Shown: positions 58,878 through 64,000 of the stretch, in pieces
Position numbering within the stretch: the stretch's first letter is position 1
Layout: each line of letters opens with the position of its first letter
From: Otis tarda
Taxonomy: Eukaryota > Chordata > Aves > Otidiformes > Otididae
DNA: 64,000 nucleotides
Direction: 5' to 3'
NCBI GenBank assembly: GCA_026413225.1
Contig: CM048554.1
Coordinates: 45,727,963 to 45,791,962, forward strand
The notes under the pieces: generated by a model
Told to the model about the DNA's origin: nothing
Databases searched by the model: none
Seen by the model: the letters and a program-made list of their open reading frames with translations, nothing else
Translations under genes and position numbers: made by a program

Positions 58878-61800
58878 AGCAGTTCCGTCTCTTAACTCTC
58901 TGATATTAACTCCATATTCTAACTCTATTACTGCATCTCTCAAGTGTCTTGCTCACTTTTCTCCTTATTGCTCTGCCCACTCCCCAACTACCACTTGAGC
59001 CAAATAACTGCTTTCCGTTCCCCACACCTAGTTAGTTTTAGGAGACTTCAGGTTTTCCCAGCCTGTTTAGCTCTCTTAAACCCATCCAAGAAAAATATAG
59101 GCATATTTATCCAGAATAATATAGACATTTCAGTACTAAATGCCTAATTTTAGGGTTCATTGTTGCTATCTGCCAAATCGTGTGCATTTCATACTCTAAT
59201 AACTGAACCATGAAAATTACAGCTAATTTTGAAGCACTGCTGGGGACAGGAGGGAAGGAGGCATTACAACAAGAACCCTGGCATTACAAAATTACTAGCC
59301 CAGTCTGCTTAGAATACTGATGATTTTCAACATCTTGCTTTCTACAAAGAACAGAACATGAGAACACAGTGACTTTTTTTTCTTTCGATGTCCATTCTGG
59401 ATTGCCGACCTTGTTCAACTTACTGCTTCTTTTCTTTTAATCCTCAGTTTTACCAGTTTGCTTAACTGCTGTTTCTAGGAACATTTGACAGCCTGAGCAA
59501 CGGCAGACAGAAATCTCTAACTGTTGTGTCACAAGAGTAAAACCAATCTGTTTTCTGCAACTTATTCACCATTTTTTTTTTCCAGTGTAGGGCATGAATC
59601 CAAAAGATAGAAAGTTCTGACCCTAGTCTGACTTCATCTCCAGCTGTACCAAAGACACTTTGTGCCTGACAGAAAGAGAAAGACATTTATGTAAACTGAA
59701 TTTTTTTTTTTTAAATAATCTAGATTGGAGAATAAATGCAAAATTCCAAGGTAAAATAGGATGTCCATTCTTTTACATAAGTGAGGATAAAAAAGGAAGA
59801 AAATATATGGTGTTGAACATGCAAATTGCTCAAGCCATTTGAATTCTTTAACTATTACCTCCTCTTCAACACAGAAAATTATTAGTCACCTCTTCCAAGA
59901 AGTTACTTTTTTGTACCTAGAAATCATAGACCAAATCCTACTTGTATCCATATCCCAGTATTTCCATTTCAAGGCAGACTTGCCTGAATAATAAGAGAAT
60001 ATATTCCTAGAATAATGGGAAATGATCTCATAGTACAGGATGCTGTGCCACAACTTCTCTTTAGCTCAAGAATGTTTAACAGCCCTGCAAATCAAGTTTT
60101 GTTGTACCAGGAATGCTTTAATTCTGTCTTTTACTTGCTGTCCATAAAATTAGTTTCACCTTCTAAAAGTTCAAATAATCTGATTTCCTGAAGAAAAGCA
60201 AGCTGGGAGTATGTCGGAGCTCTTCTGAATCAGCAGCTCCAGTTCCTGTATTGGAACACCATCCACAGACTCTGTCCCTGTTGAGCAAATGTGTTAGGAC
60301 CAGATAATCTGAGGCTGGTCCAAAGACCAATAAAATAAAAGGAAAACCTCCTTTCTATTTCAATTAGCTTTGAACCCAGCCCTCAGGCATTGAGCCCAAC
60401 CCAAGTCCAACCCCAGCTTATTCTCTCTGCTCTGTCTAACCACATACTGTCTCGGCTCCAGGTAATGCAAACCTGAAGTGATGGAGGAGGTACTCAGCTA
60501 TCCCCCATGCAAACATTCACAACGCAGTGTTTATGCATGGCTTTCTGCTGGCCTCTGTCTCCTGGTGAATTTCACCTCTATATTTATATCAAGATCAAAA
60601 CCTGAACTCAACACTGCCATAAGGAAATAATGTTTTATTTTCTCAAATATCTGGATCTTTTAAGATTTTTGAACTGGGTTGAAAAGTGAATAAGTAACAT
60701 CTGTAGAGTGATGGAAATATCACTTAAGTAAGCTTTTGGTCTAGAGTCTTGGGACAGAGTCCAAAGGAAAATAAGATTTTGTATCTTAATCTTAAAAAAA
60801 AAAAAAAAAGGAAAAATTAAGTTCAAAATGGATTGTGCTTTATTTCTTGGCTTGCCAATGGAAAAACAAATAAAAAACAGCTAGTCCATTCAAGTAAACG
60901 TTATGTACTCATTCTGAGCAGTGTGTGTGCCAAGAACATTTTCTACTATACAATTCTCTTACTATGTATAACTGTATATTTCGTTTTGCCTAGAAATAAC
61001 CTCACAGCATCACACAGTAGAAAAACAATAGCCAGGAAAATTAACTACCCACAAATCAACATTGCTGCATGGGCCTGCAAGCCAGCATTTCAGATGATTG
61101 GGAAATCCAAGTCTATTTTTAACGTCATATTTGTCCCCCAACCATTGCTTCATCAGCATGATAAACATTATAATTTGTGGCTCCAAAAAAAAATAAAAAA
61201 GAAACCTACCCGGGCAAAACCATATTTATGCAACTCTATAAGCATCCAGAGTGGAAGATGTGTATCCATAAATTTAAACAAAACAGTAATAAACAAACGA
61301 GTTGCCGTCAATGTTTTCATTTATGCTATGCTGTGATACTATCTTTTGGTATTTAGCGACTAGAGGACTCTTTAGTTAGTTTGTTAACTCCCACTCATTG
61401 CTGCAAGCAATTTTGTTGTCTATCTAATATATTTATTTTTTTTCTATAACAAAATACTCTGCGTGAGTTGTTAAAGGTGCAATCTCTTCTACATTTCACT
61501 ACTAGTATGTGTAGTGTTTACCCCAGGCTTTCCTAGTCAAGAAAAACAGGCAATATTGAGACACAAATCTGAAACACTCTTGTTGATCCAAGGTTATATG
61601 CTTCATCAGCTTAAACAACCACCAAAAATAATCCTGGTGCCTGAAGCAGCCAGAATAAAGAAATGGAGCTGATGAACGGATGGAATACATAATGGAAATG
61701 GGTACACAGAAAGACAGTCTAAGTGCTACCGGGGTGATGGAATCACAGCAAATAAGTACGGAGACCCTGAAACATTTACCCATTTGTCACCAAGATCAGC

Positions 61801-64000
61801 CTGTTGTCAGCTGTAATCTGGTTTTGCACAATATGTGCACTTTTCACACAGGCATTGGCATCTGTTATCTGTGAGACTCAGTTTCTTACTGGATCAAGCC
61901 TATGCTGACCATAAGCAGGTTTTATGTCCCTAAGTTTAGCTTTCTAGTAGAGAAGAGATTTGCAACAATAAGTTTTGACATTTTCTTACCTTGAACAGTT
62001 GAACAGATGGCCAAACAACCTTTAGGCAACCCCCTCAGCCAGAGAGTTGAACAAAGATGCCAGCACTGCACCTCTGCCACTTCATTTCTTCTATTTAGAG
62101 AGCACAGAAAAGAGTGAACAAAATTAATATTTCTCCTCCTTGCTTCAACTCTCCTAAAATAAACTGTATAATCCTAAACTCACAGTAGAGAAGCATTTCT
62201 TAAAAGTCTGAAGTGGTCTTTTTTCAAGGTGAAAAAAAGTTTATGTAACAATATGGAGCAGTTTCATGCAGTTACTCCCAATACAACACTGTAGTATATA
62301 TCTGTTGCTTGCACGAAAGTACACAGTCAGAGACACAACCACTGGAAGAACGGAGAAACACATTTCTGCATCTTTCTGATATACTTATGTTAATATCCCC
62401 ATCAAAGTGGTGGAAAGACACCCTATAGACCTATTATTCCTCATTCCCAAACTAGGACGTTAAAAATATGAAGAAGAAAAGTAATAGAGAAAGTCATAGA
62501 AAATCAACAAAGTTCATCAAATGTCCATTGGAAAAATAAGTAAAATGACTTTCCAGTCTCACTTATCCTCTTCCTGTTCCTCCCAGACCCTGGTATCTCC
62601 AGTTCTTTGGCCTGAAGTAAACACAGCTAACAGCTTTGGAAGTTTGGCTTTCCTTTGGGAAAGCTGGAGAGCCTCCTGCTCAGCTAGTGTGCGGCATATC
62701 TGAAACAGCACTACACTTCACCTCGCTTGGGTAAAACCATGTCAAGATAACCGCTTGCTATCACCACTTCTCACCAAAAAAAATGAACGGCTATGCAGTA
62801 GGATGTAGGGCTGCAATACGTAGGTCTGTCAGAACAGTGGCCCGATCCTGTAAGTTTCTTGTGTGAAAACAACTTCATAAGGAGAAAAAAATTGCAAGAT
62901 GGTAACTAAAATCCAGAGTCCCTGCTACGTTTGGCATTTTGAGTAGAGCGTAAATACTTCTGTACTATTCCCTTTATTTAACTTCAGCAGACATCCCCTT
63001 ACTTGGCAACTCAGCGTAAGATCCTGTAGAAGAGAACAATGGTGTTGGTTTATGAGGAAAAGCAAGTAATTTGGATAACTGAGTGGCAATATGAAGACCC
63101 CTGTCCTTTCTGAGGTGGACCGAGCTCTGGCTGGAAGCCCAGCAGGATATTGTGCATGGCTGCCGCTGCGTCTGGTTGTTTCAGGGCAATCAGTGCATGG
63201 GAACATGTGTGGGTCTCTGCTGCAAGCTCTGTTACAGTTGTTATCCCCTTCCCATAGACAGGTCTCTCTTTTTTTTTTTTTTTCTTTCCCTTATTTCCTC
63301 TTTCCTGCTCCCTTGGCAGTAGCATATGACAATGGTCAAGAATCAAGAAAGAAACATTATCGTTCAACATGGAGCAAGAAACATTTCTGGTATGAGAAAA
63401 ACTGCACTTCTCATAGAGGTGGTCTGTTTCTCACCCTCTGCTTCACTAAGAGGAGCTTTTCCCTTGATCTCTCCCTGCTCCCATTCCCTCCAGACCAACC
63501 GCCCAATATTGTTTTAAAAGTTAAGGAAACAGTGCTGGTATCTTCACAGGAGGAGGTCAGCTGTATTTCCAAATGTAGCTCTTTTTCACTCAGCTTGTGA
63601 TGAGAAAAAAATAGTTATTTCTAAATGTTGCTAGCAGCAAACTTTCCCTGAAAAGAACTAATGTTCTATGTAAAATTTACATTCTTCACTAAGTACAAAA
63701 CCACATCTAAAATATCATATTTCTTTTAAAGGTGAAGTGAAACGGTGCTGTGCGAAGCTATTTCATGACATTGAGAAGTAAGAACAACACCAAGAAAAAG
63801 AGACCTGACCATGAATTCATAGCACTTTTCTCCCAGTACGTGTGTGACATGTAAAAAGTGTTAAAGTTGCCAAGCCAAACACCCAAAAAGTCAGAAATGA
63901 CAATGTACTTGACCTTACTTTGGTCCCTCTGTGAATATATAATATGAATATAATACATTCAGGGGTGGGAGGGGTTTTTTTTTTGAGTGAGTCCTTGTTT

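Larger units (their letters stand above)
54485..64000. other. Intergenic or intronic DNA, no gene recognised
   Basis: AT-rich unique DNA to the window end. An enhancer-like stretch lies at 55300-55760, followed by a 23-bp tandem duplication. A GC-richer patch is at about 57000-57600. The GA microsatellite is at 58807-58874. Homopolymers include A16 at about 60794-60809 and T15 at 63269-63283. The two longest frames of the window are here, 167 codons at 60833-61336 and 169 codons at 63091-63600, both on the plus strand. Neither shows a recognisable domain or a codon pattern typical of a gene. Confidence 0.55.

Noticed and set aside
58521-58943. A 140-codon minus-strand frame with a long Ser-Leu repeat
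   Set aside because: It is the translation of the GA microsatellite; no domain flanks it.
63091-63600. The longest open frame, 169 codons, plus strand
   Set aside because: It contains a phenylalanine run from a T tract and no recognisable domain. No promoter or splice context supports it.
1-64000. Endogenous retrovirus or other virus-derived element
   Set aside because: I looked for paired long terminal repeats, primer-binding sites and capsid-, polymerase- or envelope-like translations and recognised none. The only reverse-transcriptase trace belongs to a CR1 LINE.
1-64000. CRISPR array, bacterial operons or phage-like genes
   Set aside because: No regularly spaced repeats, no dense long frames and no ribosome-binding-site spacing; avian LINEs fix the window as vertebrate nuclear DNA.

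Overview
This is vertebrate nuclear DNA, almost certainly from a bird. The clearest evidence is two copies of the CR1 retrotransposon, the dominant avian LINE. One is a 3' end at 13948-14072 with the bird-type terminal sequence (ccttccaacccaaaccatt class). The other is a longer copy at 22425-22860. Around them is AT-rich, repeat-poor sequence (about 60% AT by eye) with only old, decayed amniote repeats. I see no protein-coding gene, exon, tRNA, rRNA, CRISPR array, endogenous retrovirus or bacterial-type operon. The open frames (longest 169, 167, 159, 154, 141 and 140 codons) have no recognisable domain and look like chance frames. The window is best read as a gene desert or a very large intron.

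Layout. 1-6940: intergenic with two GC-richer patches and several homopolymers. 6942-7140: probable decayed palindromic amniote repeat. 8632-8645: good match to the CTCF core. 11950-12072: MIR SINE. 13948-14072: young-looking CR1 tail. 14958-15085: inverted MIR. 16676-16689: second CTCF-like site. 18072-18100 and 21102-21132: two strong hairpins. 19570-20580: old CR1-type reverse-transcriptase remnant. 22425-22860: CR1 3' part. 23475-23600 and 24878-24985: two MIRs. 28380-39310: the least repetitive part, with several stretches (28380-28700, 30130-31100, 34560-35110, 38960-39310) whose homeodomain-, GATA- and RUNX-like words suggest conserved enhancers. 36230-37100: GC-rich patch open on both strands. 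40621-40900: small CpG island framed by A25 and T24 tracts. 43413-43440: strong G-quadruplex candidate. 54354-54484: best copy of the palindromic amniote repeat. 55300-55824: another enhancer-like stretch with a 19-bp repeat, a hairpin and a 23-bp tandem duplication. 58807-58874: GA microsatellite.

How it may work together. With no genes, any function would be regulatory: candidate enhancers, three candidate CTCF sites all facing the same way (minus strand), and one CpG island that could be an orphan promoter of a long noncoding RNA. All of this is inferred from sequence words and was not tested by alignment. I found no novel biological system. The most worthwhile leads are the CpG island, the palindromic amniote repeat family, the ancient CR1 relic and the enhancer-like blocks.
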